NCBI RefSeq assembly: GCF_047948215.1
Contig: NC_134460.1
Span: forward strand, 11,861,001-11,925,000
Direction: 5' to 3'
Source of the DNA: Lycorma delicatula
Lineage: Eukaryota; Arthropoda; Insecta; Hemiptera; Fulgoridae
DNA length: 64,000 bases
Within the stretch, counting starts at the first letter, position 1; each line of letters begins with the position of its first letter. Positions 12,125 to 22,130 of this stretch are shown piece by piece. The notes below the pieces were generated by a model. It made no database searches and was not told where the DNA came from. It saw only the letters and a program-made list of their open reading frames with translations. A program made the translations under genes and the position numbers.

Positions 12125-12975
12125 TTTATTATTTGTTTCGTTTCACCTGACCTAGAGGTACTTTGTATGAATCACTTTTTTCTGTTTTGTGCTTATCTTT
12201 TAGCCCGATGTTGTTGTATTTTTCCGATGTTACTTTCCTTTCTTCTTCGGAGAATTTGATGCATTTGGTTTTGGTTTTGGCTTGGAACATCGTTTTCTTA
12301 TCCTTGGTGATTGTTGTGGCGGTTTGACCCAGAAGATTGTTTTCTGTGATTTGGAGTACTATTACAACTTTTTCTGTTCGGTTGAACCAATCTGGTATGC
12401 TTTTTTTTTGTGGAAATAGTCAAAGATTTGTTTGGTTAGTTTGCGCTCATTCTGAGAATGTGTCCATAGAAGTCGATTATTCTTTTTCTCATTGCGTCTG
12501 AAATTTTTCTCTTTTTTGCTAAAAGGTTTCGTTTTTGATGCGGATTAGTTTGTTATTTTGGAATATGGAGCCTGGGAGTTTTCTTAAGAATTTGCTTTCT
12601 TTGATCGGGTTCTAGTTGTCTTTCGATCGCGCCCTAGTTGGTAATGAATAATGTTTCGGCTGCACACAGGGATTTCGGTTTCAGTATCGTGTTGTAGTGT
12701 TGTATTTTTGCAATCCAGGATAGAAATTTTTTGTTTTAGGCGTTTTTGGCGAGTTTAAATGCTAATTCGAGTTTGTTTCTTCTGATTTTCATTGTCTTTT
12801 TCTCAAGTGGATGTCAACTGACCCATTTTCCGAGATATTCAAATTTTTGTTCTCCAATTTTAAGATCCCTTGCTGGGTTTAAGATGTTTGTCTTTATTTT
12901 GGTATTTTCAAAGGAGATTTTGAGACTTATTTTCGCTGCTTGTTATTATTATTGTTGTTGTCGTTGTTATTGCAT
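12125..12975 (-). pseudogene. RTE-B LINE, C-terminal remnant
   Basis: The minus strand, read through several frameshifts and stops, gives a recognisable RTE-type C-terminus. In order it shows LKIGEQKFEYLGKWVS, then KLELAFKLAKNA, KKFLSWIAKIQHYN and LCAAETLFI, then MRKRIIDFYGHILRM, LTKQIFDYFHKKK and a lysine-rich tail ending GQVKRNK at a TAA near 12130. YLGKW, the SW.AK..HYN motif and FYGHI..M are hallmarks of insect RTE-like LINE C-termini. The catalytic RT core is absent. It is a different, older family from RTE-A and closer to the remnant at 24676-26310. The frames carry many lesions, so it is not expressed as a protein. Confidence 0.75.
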
Positions 12976-13860
12976 ACATAATTAATTATTAATGAACTAA
13001 ATTCTGAATACGTTTCTTTTAAATATTTTATATCATTGATAGATATGTAATATAATTAATTTCAGTTGTATTTAATTATTTTTATGTCAATGTAAAACAT
13101 TGATATTTATTTATTTTTTTATTTTTTTAGAAGTAGAATCAACGATTATTAATACAAAAAAAATTCACGTGATATTTAAATTAATAAATTTGAAAGTTAA
13201 ATTGTTTACGGTTAACTAATTTAAAATACTACTTTTTTATACTTTGTACATAGATTAATTATATATATTCTAAATTTAACGTTTACATCATAGAATTTCG
13301 TAATTTTTTTATAATAATGTAATAAACAGATTTATATATATAATTCTCATGCTTTTTGGGCGTGGTTTAAAATTTTAAGTATTGATTTATATATATTTCA
13401 TAATTTGGTAATTGATTAATATTTAAATTCATTATTTCAAAAAACAAAATAATTATTTGAACGTTATTGTAGAATGATATATCCATTTGATTTGGATAAA
13501 AATAATTTTTTGCTGACATCTTTCACGGTTTTAAAATTAATTAATTCTTTACAACTAAAAGCATTTAATATAAATACCTGAAAAAATTGTTCACATAAAA
13601 TGTTTTCCACTATTTTTCTTAAATGCTATGTAAATATCACTTATACTGAGACAAAAGAAAGAAACGATTCTTTTCTTATTTTGTTAGTTGTACTGATCGG
13701 CTGTGACAAGGGAAAGATAGATATATAATAAGACGGAACCCCATTTTTCTGTTGTTTTTATCAATAATGGTTGGATAATGTCCGAGATAAAGGCTCAAAT
13801 AAAATAACAAAATCTTTTTAACCAAAATATATATGGAGACCAAAATACTTTTAACCAAAA
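12976..13860. other. AT-rich non-coding stretch
   Basis: No gene was seen. Around 13800-13858 the motif ACCAAAATA recurs three times next to the start of the RNase H element, which may be target or junction sequence. Confidence 0.45.
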
Positions 13861-15240
13861 TACTCTTGGAGACTGCCAGATGTGGCCAGTGTCTACACGG
13901 CAGAACTCACTGCAATTCAGCAAGCTCTTCGCTACACTGAACACTATTGCGAAGAGAGAGTGCTAATATGTTCCGATTCATTAAGTGCACTCGTCGCAAT
14001 TCGGAACAAGAACATTAAGGATGTCCTAATTGCAAACATCCTGTCCATTTTATACGTACTAAAACAACGAGGACAGCGATGCGTATTTGTATGGACTCCA
14101 GGGCATGCTGGTATTATAGGTAATGAAATCGCAGACGAAGCTGCCAGAAAGGCAACAGTCTGCGATGACTTGGATGCATTTCCTGTAAGAGTGGCACATG
14201 TTAAAAACCGTCTAACCAACATAGTAAGAAACAAGTGGAACGCTGAATGGAGGAGTTTAAATACAAAATTAAACTCGGTTAAAACTTCTCGTTATAAATG
14301 GAAAAGCGACTTTAAGTTGACTCGCCGTGAACAAGTAGCGGTGACCAGACTTAGAATCGGTCACACGCGATTAACAAATTTATATTTGTTAACCGGCGAA
14401 GTGAGACCAATGTGCGGTGTTTGTAATAAAACACTCACAATCAAGCATCTAATAGAAGAGTGTACCATATATGAGGACCTCAGAAAGAGGTTCTGTCTTA
14501 CAAATAATATTAGTGCTGATCTGGATAATGGAAATGAAGAAAATATAGTTGCATTTTTACACGACAGTGGACTTCTTAAAAGTCTATAAAATGGAAGTTT
14601 AAAGCCGTGGTAAAAGATACTCTAAGCGGTAGTTTTATATATACATATAAGGGAGTCTCGAAGCGTGGCACGTATAGTGACGGGAGGTAGCCCTCTTGCC
14701 TAGGCCATTTTGGCTCACCTGCATTCAAGAGCAGTGAGTCGGGGTGTGTCCGATGATGGCATGGGGGACCCTCAAGGGTGGATTGAGGGCGCGAGGCTAT
14801 GGGTGTACGCCGTGCATGCCTATGGCCTGATATAAGAAGGATTCAACTGCCACGGCACCCTGGCACGACTGATATACTGCTCAACGGCGGTTCTGGTCGC
14901 CCCGAGGGTGCTTAAGCAAACTATAAGTGAGACTTCGTAGAAGAAAGAAAGATATGGTATTGATTAGTTTAATTTTAATTTTAAGTTCATGGTCTTTTGA
15001 GAACCTATCTCAAATTTTAATATTGGGGCCCTTTACACCCCGTAAGTGTTTGTGATTGTCCTTGTCTTTCATGTTTTAATGTTTATTGTGAAGTTTGTGT
15101 TTTTAAATAAAATGTAAGGGCCCTTTACACCCTTACATATGACGATCCTGATGGAGATAATAATTTCTTTTAAAGAATGTGACGAGGGCTAATGACCTTA
15201 GCAGTCGATGCCCGTAAAAATTCAGTTAAAAAAAAAAAAA
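13861..15240 (+). mobile_element. RNase H-bearing LINE (I/Jockey-like), 3' end
   Basis: This is a 5'-truncated non-LTR retrotransposon that preserves its C-terminal coding end, a long 3' UTR and a poly(A) (about 15229-15243). The coding part is described in the next entry. The UTR (14590-15228) is noticeably richer in G and C than its surroundings. It includes GAGGGCTAATGACCTTAGCA and GTCGATGCCCGTAAAAATT just before the A-run, a 3' end style common in insect I/R1/Jockey-group LINEs. I could not identify a target duplication. Confidence 0.8.
13882..14589 (+). CDS. RNase H domain and zinc knuckle of a LINE ORF2 (partial)
   Basis: This 235-residue frame is uninterrupted and upstream codons from 13861 (SWRLPDVASVYTAEL) are in frame. 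It is a type I ribonuclease H domain, which removes RNA from RNA:DNA hybrids during retrotransposition. Visible catalytic elements are Glu in YTAEL (residue 8), Asp in ICSDS (32), His in TPGHAG (74) and Asp in NEIADEA (85). The first catalytic Asp normally lies upstream and is lost by truncation. After it come RREQVAVTRLRIGHTRLT and a CX2C-X7-H-X4-C knuckle (Cys178, Cys181, His189, Cys194), the usual C-terminal arrangement of I/Jockey-group ORF2. The M at 13882 is internal, not an initiator. It is surprisingly intact for a truncated copy, so insertion is likely fairly recent. Confidence 0.85.
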   Translation: MASVYTAELTAIQQALRYTEHYCEERVLICSDSLSALVAIRNKNIKDVLIANILSILYVLKQRGQRCVFVWTPGHAGIIGNEIADEAARKATVCDDLDAFPVRVAHVKNRLTNIVRNKWNAEWRSLNTKLNSVKTSRYKWKSDFKLTRREQVAVTRLRIGHTRLTNLYLLTGEVRPMCGVCNKTLTIKHLIEECTIYEDLRKRFCLTNNISADLDNGNEENIVAFLHDSGLLKSL

Positions 15241-15892
15241 AAATAAATACAATTTTTTTTAAAATCCGTAATATTTTATCATAATTACGCTTCTTTAAAC
15301 TTTTATTTAAATTATTCCCAGCCTCCATCGGGAAATAGTAACGTTGTCTCTATGTTTCATTCAGAAAGTTTTATATCTGAATCACGGTAAAGTTTGGAAT
15401 TTTGATTTGGGGTTAAATTCATTGCACATCATAAAACTATTATTGGACGTCATCCTGTTCTCTTTTGTAAATAATAAATTAATCTATCGATTTAAATCGG
15501 TTGAATTAACGCTTTATTGCTAAACCTTGAGTAATGTAAGTATTTAGAACATTTGCAATCAATACTTGAGCTTTGTTCATTCCCTCTCCTTAAATCAGAT
15601 TTGCCCTTGTTAAGGGAATAATTTCTGGATTAAATTAAAAATATATAATCTATTTAGGGAAAATAGTAAAGTATTTCTATATAACGAAATATGTAAAAAT
15701 AGCTATAGATATTGAGTAGTTTTATTAAAAGCGTATTATAAGATTAACTACGCAAATAAAAATTAAAAGTGTATGATTTAGGTAATTTATTGCAATTTAT
15801 TACAGTTTTAAATACTCAAGGATAAGTTCACATTTTTTATGATTTGTTTAAATCCTAAAATTTCATTTAATTAAATTATATTTTGTTAAATA
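15241..15892. other. AT-rich non-coding stretch
   Basis: I see no gene here. It lies between the LINE poly(A) and a long TA microsatellite. Confidence 0.45.

Positions 15893-15965
<73 letters not shown>
15893..15965. repeat. (TA)n microsatellite
   Basis: An uninterrupted run of TA dinucleotides of roughly 36 units sits immediately before repeat C copy 1. Confidence 0.95.
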
Positions 15966-15968
<3 letters not shown>

Positions 15969-16445
15969 CATATCAAAGAACATGTCCTGCCTGACTGACT
16001 GAGTTTTCAGCGCCCAGCAAAAACTACTGAAGATAAATTGATAAAAATTTGTTCTTTATAGGGTGGAAGTACACACTAAGAAAGGGTTTTTGAAATTCCA
16101 AGTTTAAAGGGTAAAATAAAGTAACAATTAAATTTACTATTTATCTTTTTTTTTTATTTCTCGGTAACAAATGAAGATATCTTGATTTTTGGTGTGTGTA
16201 ATTTTTTTGTAAATATCTATAAACCAATTTCTAGTTTTTTTCAAAATTCAACCTGGAAAGGGGTAAAGAAAGGTAAAAAAACTTCAACATTGCTTGAAAA
16301 TTTTCCCCATTTCCGACTATACTAAACGAGATATTCACTAGATCAGGGCTTGCAAGTACTCTTCAGGTAGATATCTAAAAACAACTTTCAGGTTTCTTTT
16401 TTTAATTTCGAATTTTAACGAAGTACGTTAACATTTTTAACCAAG
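15966..16445 (+). repeat. Repeat C copy 1
   Basis: This segment aligns by eye along its length with 49925-50360 in the same orientation. Shared blocks include CCTGACTGA, AAACTACTGAAGATAAATT, GTAAGTACACA-like sequence, TAACAAATGAAGATATC, TTTCCCCATTTCCGA and AAACGAGATA. There is no coding capacity. It is an interspersed repeat of unknown class, perhaps part of a DNA transposon. Confidence 0.7.
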
Positions 16446-16555
16446 TCCTAGTAGTATTTATCGGGTAACGATAAGAACCGGGAAACATACATTTTTACCT
16501 GTACAAATTACGGGTAACCAGTTATAATTAATATTTTTAAAATGGAGGACGTGTT

Positions 16556-16817
16556 GACCCATCGAGTCGGTCTAGTGGTGAACGCGTCTACCCAAATCAG
16601 CCGATTTGGAAGTCGAGAGTTACAGCGTTCAAATCCTAGTAATGTCAGTTATTTTTTACAGGTGTTCTTTGGTGGTTGGGTTTCAATTAACCACACATCT
16701 CAGGACTGGTCGAACTGAAACTGTACAAGATTACACTTCACTTACACTCATACATATCATCCTCATTCATCCTCTGAAGTAATACCTGATGGTAATTCCC
16801 GGAGGCTTAGGAAAAAA
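16556..16817 (+). mobile_element. SINE1 copy a (tRNA-headed SINE)
   Basis: The head resembles a tRNA gene. An A-box-like segment (TCGGTCTAGTGGTGAACGCG) is followed by a B-box-like GCGTTCAAATCC. The body contains CGAGAGTTACAGCG, GGTGTTCTTTGGTGGTTGGG, CACACATCTCAGGA and TGTACAAGATTACACTTCA. The tail is CATCCTCTGAAGTAATACCT to CCCGGAGGCTTAGGAAAAAA. Such SINEs are transcribed by RNA polymerase III from the internal boxes and mobilised by a partner LINE. This copy lacks part of the body: the segment carrying CTAGATCGTGGATACC is deleted. Confidence 0.85.
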
Positions 16818-17093
16818 GGAGATATCCCCTCTCTTGGCGAATTTTGAAAAAAGTAATATAATCAATGCTCTTTTTTAAAAATGTGTGAGCCAAATTTGAA
16901 TAAAATCGGTTTGGTTAATTCTGAGACATACGGCCAAAAGCAGTGCGACACATATGCACATATGTCCATACATATATATATAAATGATTTTTGGTTTAGA
17001 TAAGCTAGTTGAACCCTAAAACGTAAGTATTTGCAAAAACTCCTATACCAAAAGTATGACAAGATCAATATACTTGATTCTCCTCGATTTGGA

Positions 17094-17183
17094 AGTCGAG
17101 AGTTACAGCGTTCAAATCCTAGTAATGTCAGTTATTTTTTACACAGATTTGAATACTAGATCGTGGATACCGAACACCGGTAT
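17094..17183 (+). mobile_element. SINE1 fragment b
   Basis: This fragment starts mid-head at CGATTTGGAAGTCGAGAG. Its first 59 bases (17094-17152) are identical to 16602-16660 in SINE1 copy a, including the TTACAGCG and AGTAATGTCAG variants. It then continues with GAATACTAGATCGTGGATACC, which copy a lacks. Confidence 0.8.
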
Positions 17184-17259
17184 TATTTAATTACATACAT
17201 TTTTATATATGAAAATTGTTAATTCTGTTATTTTAAGGAATTATAGCTTCAAAACCGAA

Positions 17260-17560
17260 CCTACCGGGTTGGTCTAGTGGTGAACACGTCTTCCCAAATC
17301 AGCTGATTTGGAAGTCGAGATTTCCAGCGTTGAAGTCCTAGTAAAGTCAGTAAAGTCCTAGTAAAGTATTTTTGCACGGATTTGATTACTAGATCGTGGA
17401 TACCGGTGTTCTTTGGTGGTTGGGTATCAATTAACCACACATCTCAGGAACGGTCGAACTGAGACTGTACAAGACTACACTTCATTTACACTCATACATA
17501 TCATTCTCTGAAGTATTATCTGAAAGGTAATTACCGGAGGTTAAACAGGAAAAAAAGAAA
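17260..17560 (+). mobile_element. SINE1 copy c
   Basis: A nearly full-length SINE1 with head CTACCGGGTTGGTCTAGTGG, the paired AAATCAGCTGATTT segment, GTGGATACCGGTGTTCTTTG and the tail GGAGGTTAAACAGGAAAAAA. It has a small internal tandem duplication of TAAAGTC(C)TAG around 17341-17368. Confidence 0.9.
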
Positions 17561-19720
17561 AGATGGAGGCCGATTATTTTGAACCCTACATTCTTGAATC
17601 GCACAAAATTAAGGTTTGTACTGAACAAACAGTTGCTGTGATGAGATTACAATACAAATTTTCATAAATTGAATATAATAGTTTATTTGTAGTGTTTATA
17701 GATGTTAAGGATATATTAACAGATATATACGAAAAATTAATTTAAAAATATATATTTTTGTTTCATATTCTTTTAAATTCTTATTATCAAAATTTATTAA
17801 TAGTTTTTTCAGTATTACATGAATTGTAATATTTATACAATTTTGACCAATTAAATTATGTTTGGCAAAAATTCGCTATACAGTAAAATAAATATATAAA
17901 AAAATAGAACTAATTTTTCATTATTTTTATAAACAGTTTTACGTGTTATTAATAGAAAAGAGATTGGATTAAAAACACTAGTAAGATTTTCGTGTCGTGC
18001 TTTTTTTTAAACGTTTTATTAATCATCAGACTCATTGTTATAGTTATAAAACAACTAGTATACATTTGAATATTATATTTTTTCCTATTCTCTTTTTTAT
18101 TGTATTTTTTTTTTTTTTTTTTTTAATGCAGTAATCATTAGTTGCGAATAACAAAGTAACTTTATGCTGTTTTAACAACAAAAGAGATAACCTACAAATG
18201 TAAATAGCTAATAACAGAAGCGGATATTTTTATCACTTTAAATCGAATTTAATTTATAATGCGTTGTAATTATTTTTTAACAATACCTTCATTATACTCG
18301 TTTATGCATCTCTGTTGAAACTCATAATAAATGCATATTATCCTTTACAAATTTCTATTAACTGTCGGCAAATTCTACTAAATTTTTTTTGAAATTTTTT
18401 ATTTGAATTATGTTTACAAACTTGTTAAAAATAAACCATCTTTAGTAGAAGTGAATTTTGTGAGAAATCGTTACTACGTTCATTAAACAAATTTGAGAAT
18501 ATTATAATCGTTATACTGCTGACTTATTATTTCGCTTTTAAAAATAACAATCTAAGGAATAATTTTTTTCTAATTAAAATAATCGGTAATAATTGTAAAC
18601 GAGACCTACACAGTATTTTCATAAAAAGAAATAATGGTAATCGTTTTACAGCCAAAATTGTCGATAATATCACAGTAATGAAATTATTTTCAAAAACTTT
18701 CGTCGTTTATATTTATATTCCGTAATATATAAGATATAATTATGCTAGTGTTTAGTGTTTGCATCGACCTAGTTTGATTGTTAGATTTTAAGGTTTAACT
18801 ATTTTATTCAAGGTCAACTAAAGTTTAACAAAACTACAATTGGTTATAAAACCTTTTTTTATACGTCGCCATTATCATGCATTATAATTATTAATGATAA
18901 AAATATATTGTGTTCTATTTTCCGTACTGAACGATAACAATGTAATATGTATTGTCTTGTTTTCCGAATGAAGTAATATGTTTGTTACCTAATACTATAA
19001 TAATCGTATTTTTACGGTTTTGATGCGCGTAAAGGACATCATAAAACCGGCAGTTTTAGTAATTAATCTCTCTAAAAATAATGATATAATTATGCAACGG
19101 CTTCCTGTGACAAACTTTTAAAGTAGAATATTATCTAAAGTTTAGCGGGTTCGACGTACTGATACGAAGCGATTCGTTCGGTTCCACATAATATGTACAA
19201 GTAAATATTTTTTTTTTTTTTTTTTATAATTTTGTTCTTAACCGCGAACATTACCGTTATTATGATTATTGTATTCTGAAATAAAATTGTACAGTAGAAA
19301 TAATTTACATCGGCCGGTAATTAAAGTAACATTCAAAGATTAAATACGTATTTTTGAAAACTTAACTTTCCCATAGCGGAGTAAATAAATTTCACGCTAA
19401 ACAAATGATGCTAAAAATAACATAAACTGATCGAAGTGATGAGATATAACGTGGCAATTTACTCGATCAAAAATCTATACCTTGCTAAAAATGTGACGCC
19501 TAAGCTATCGTCGGAGTTCGCATTTTATAACGATCGGGAGACCGGCCCAACTACATTATTTCAGCTGTATCATGATTTTACCAAGAAACGTCGCTTACGT
19601 GTGAGAGTAAGGTTCTGAATTATCATCTCTCACTCGTTCACTGACTTTCTCTCTCTCTCTCTTTTTTTTTCTTTAACAAACTGTAACCTACCTGTTTTTA
19701 AATAATTTTTCTTGCGGTAT
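17561..19720. other. AT-rich stretch without assigned features
   Basis: I see no convincing exon here. From about 18990 to 19680 the composition is slightly richer in GC and includes a 60-codon plus-strand frame (19436-19618) with no recognisable motif, followed by a CT-rich tract (19650-19672). It may be unique, non-repeat DNA. Confidence 0.4.
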
Positions 19721-19881
19721 TTATCGCGTACGAAAACAAAATTCTTGTTTAGAGCATTCAGGCGGATATTGTTTGGGAAATTTGTTTGATCCGTCTACAG
19801 TACACTGATAGAAATTGGGTTCCCAAGTAATACTTTTAACAGTCTGAATTTTTTCTACGAGGATAATCCCACAGCCTTTAC
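19721..19881 (-). CDS. Possible terminal exon of a small cysteine-rich secreted protein
   Basis: The last 53 codons of a longer minus-strand frame look protein-like while the frame upstream does not. They read KGCGIILVEKIQTVKSITW, then NFYQCTVDG, FPKQYPPEC and SKQEFCFRTR, then TAA (19721-19723). A plausible splice acceptor, a T-rich tract then GCGCACAG, ends at 19882, exactly where protein-like sequence begins. The GCG...C...YPxxC...C order resembles the C-terminal half of single-domain von Willebrand factor C (SVWC/Vago-like) proteins of arthropods, but the cysteine spacing is not a full match. No partner exon or signal peptide was found nearby. It could be a real last exon, a dead exon or chance. 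Confidence 0.35.
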
Positions 19882-20951
19882 CTGTGCGCTTGGAAAAATA
19901 CGTAAACAAATTTTTTTTTCGTTTTAATGCTGTTAATTTTATTTTAACCTCAATATTAAATCTGAGAAAAACTAATTTACAAGTAATAAACAGTAAACTG
20001 GTTTTAGTTGTTAAAAAGAGGCTTGCGAAATGTTGCGTAATTTTATATTTCATATTTAATTTTATCTAAATTTTGGTTAACTTAATAAACACGTAGCGTT
20101 ACAGTACCGTATAAGAAAACAGAATATTTTATTCGAATTTTATAGTGTAAATAAACATTTTAAAAAAATTTAGCATGTTTAAATAATTTATTTAAATTTC
20201 ACATAAACACTCGTGTAGTAAATTTATGCAGTATTTATTATTAATATAATCTGTCACATATTTTTACTTTTTTCTTATTTCGTAGAAAATGTTTGTTTTC
20301 GAAATTCGTACAAGGTAACGTTTACATTACTGGTATAATCATACGAAACAAACCAGTTTTTTATTTTAAAATTATTTACTTCTCAGCTGAGATAAATTGT
20401 TGTAAAACAGCTTAATGACATCACTTCAGTATTCCTGAACTTAGAGGCTTTTAAATGGGCTGAATATTTAAAAGGAAAGTGTAAAGTAAATTGATATAAT
20501 CATTTTAAAATCTAGTCTACCATCTGTACTGTTATAATCCAAATAAAAACTTCCTTTCCCCGAAAATATACTTCCCGATTGAATAAATTATTGTACGTTA
20601 CTCAAATTGATGAAAAAATAAAAATAAAATTATCTTGAAACGCAAAATTGTGGAATTATTGCATATTATTATTAATTTCTTTTAATCAACTTTATTTCAA
20701 ATTACAGAAACGTTTTGAGATATTAATTATTAATAAAAACTTTTTATCACAGAAACACAATAAGGACCATTAAGTTAAATACATGTAGATAATGCTATAA
20801 AACATTTTTATGAATCATTGTTTATAAATTTCATTATTAAATAATGACGATCGTTTCATTTTTATGATTTTTTTTTTATAGTTTTGTTAAGTTTTTAGTG
20901 ATAAATAATCCCATAGTTTTTTTATCTGGATTGGACTATGATTGGAATCTC
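19882..20951. other. AT-rich stretch upstream of the candidate exon
   Basis: This would be the intron or 5' side of the minus-strand candidate exon. I found no matching upstream exon, signal peptide or strong donor site, and no repeat that I recognise. Confidence 0.4.
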
Positions 20952-20960
20952 TAAGTGATT

Positions 20961-22121
20961 TTTTTTTTGTCTTCAGTCATTTGACTGGTTTGATGCAGCT
21001 CTCCAAGATTCCCTATCTAGTGCTAGTCGTTTCATTTCAGTATACCCTCTACATCCTACATCCCTAACAATTTGTTTTACATATTCCAAACGTGGCCTGC
21101 CTACACAATTTTTCCCTTCTACCTATCCTTCCAATATTAAAGCGACTATTCCAGGATGCCTTAGTATGTGGCCTATAAGTCTGTCTCTTCTTTTAACTAT
21201 ATTTTTCCAAATGATTCTTTCTTCATCTATTTGCCGCAATACCTCTTCATTTGTCACTTCATCCACCCATCTGATTTTTAACATTTTCTTATAGCACCGC
21301 ATTTCAAAAGCTTCTAATCTTTTCTTCTCAGATACTCCGATCGTCCAAGTTTCACTTCCATATAAAGCGACACTCCAAATATATACTTTCAAAATCTTTT
21401 CCTGACATTTCAATTAATTTTTGATGTAAACAAATTATATTTCTTGCTGAAGGCTCGTTTCGCTTGTGCTATTCGGCATTTTATATTGCTCCTGCTTTAG
21501 TAATCTTTAGTAATTCTACTTCCCAAATAACAAAATTCTTCTACCTCCATAATCTTTTATCCTCCGATTTTCACATTCAGTGGTCCATCTTTGTTATTTC
21601 TACTACATTTCATTACTTTTGTTTACTTCTTGTTTATTTTCACGCGATAGTTCTTGCGTAGGAGTTCATCTATGCCGTTCATTGTTTCTTCTAAATCCTT
21701 TTTACTTTCGGCTAGAATTACTATATCATCGGCAAATCGTAGCATCTTTATCTTTTCACCTTGTACTGTTACTCCCAATCTAAATTGTTCTTTAACATCA
21801 TTAACTGCTAGTTCCATGTAAAGATTAAAACGTAACGGAGATAGGGAACATCCTTGTCGGACTCCCTTTCTTATTATGGCTTCTTTCTTATGTTCTTCAA
21901 TTGTTATTGTTGCTGTTTGGTTCCTGTACATGTTAGCAATTGTTCTTCTATCTCTATATTTGAACCCTAATTTTTTTAAAATGCTGAACATTTTATTCCA
22001 GTCTACGTTATCGAATGCCTTTTCTAGGTCTATAAACGCCAAGTATGTCGGTTTGTTTTTTTTTAATCTTCCTTCTACTATTAATCTGAGGCCTAAAATT
22101 GCTTCCCTTGTCCAAATCTTA
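20961..22121 (-). pseudogene. RTE-A copy 5 (degenerate)
   Basis: The minus strand begins near GKREAILGLRLIVEGRLKKN-like sequence (about 22112) and carries FIDLEKAFDNVDW, RQGCSLSPLRFNLYME and FADDIV. It then loses its frame near 21622 (an altered AAGAACAAAACA stretch), again near 21410 (a 1-base loss before AAAGTGTATG) and at a TAG at 21123-21125 (EG*VEGKN). Frames 21623-22042 and 21123-21413 remain. The flanks share AAGTGATTT (20952-20960 and 22122-22130), a likely 9-bp target duplication. Between the element and the right copy lie about 9 bases (AAATCTTA) of unknown origin. Confidence 0.9.
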
Positions 22122-22130
22122 AAGTGATTT

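Noticed and set aside
19436..19618. 60-codon plus-strand frame near the candidate exon
   Set aside because: No domain, signal peptide or splice context; the basic C-terminus looks like chance.
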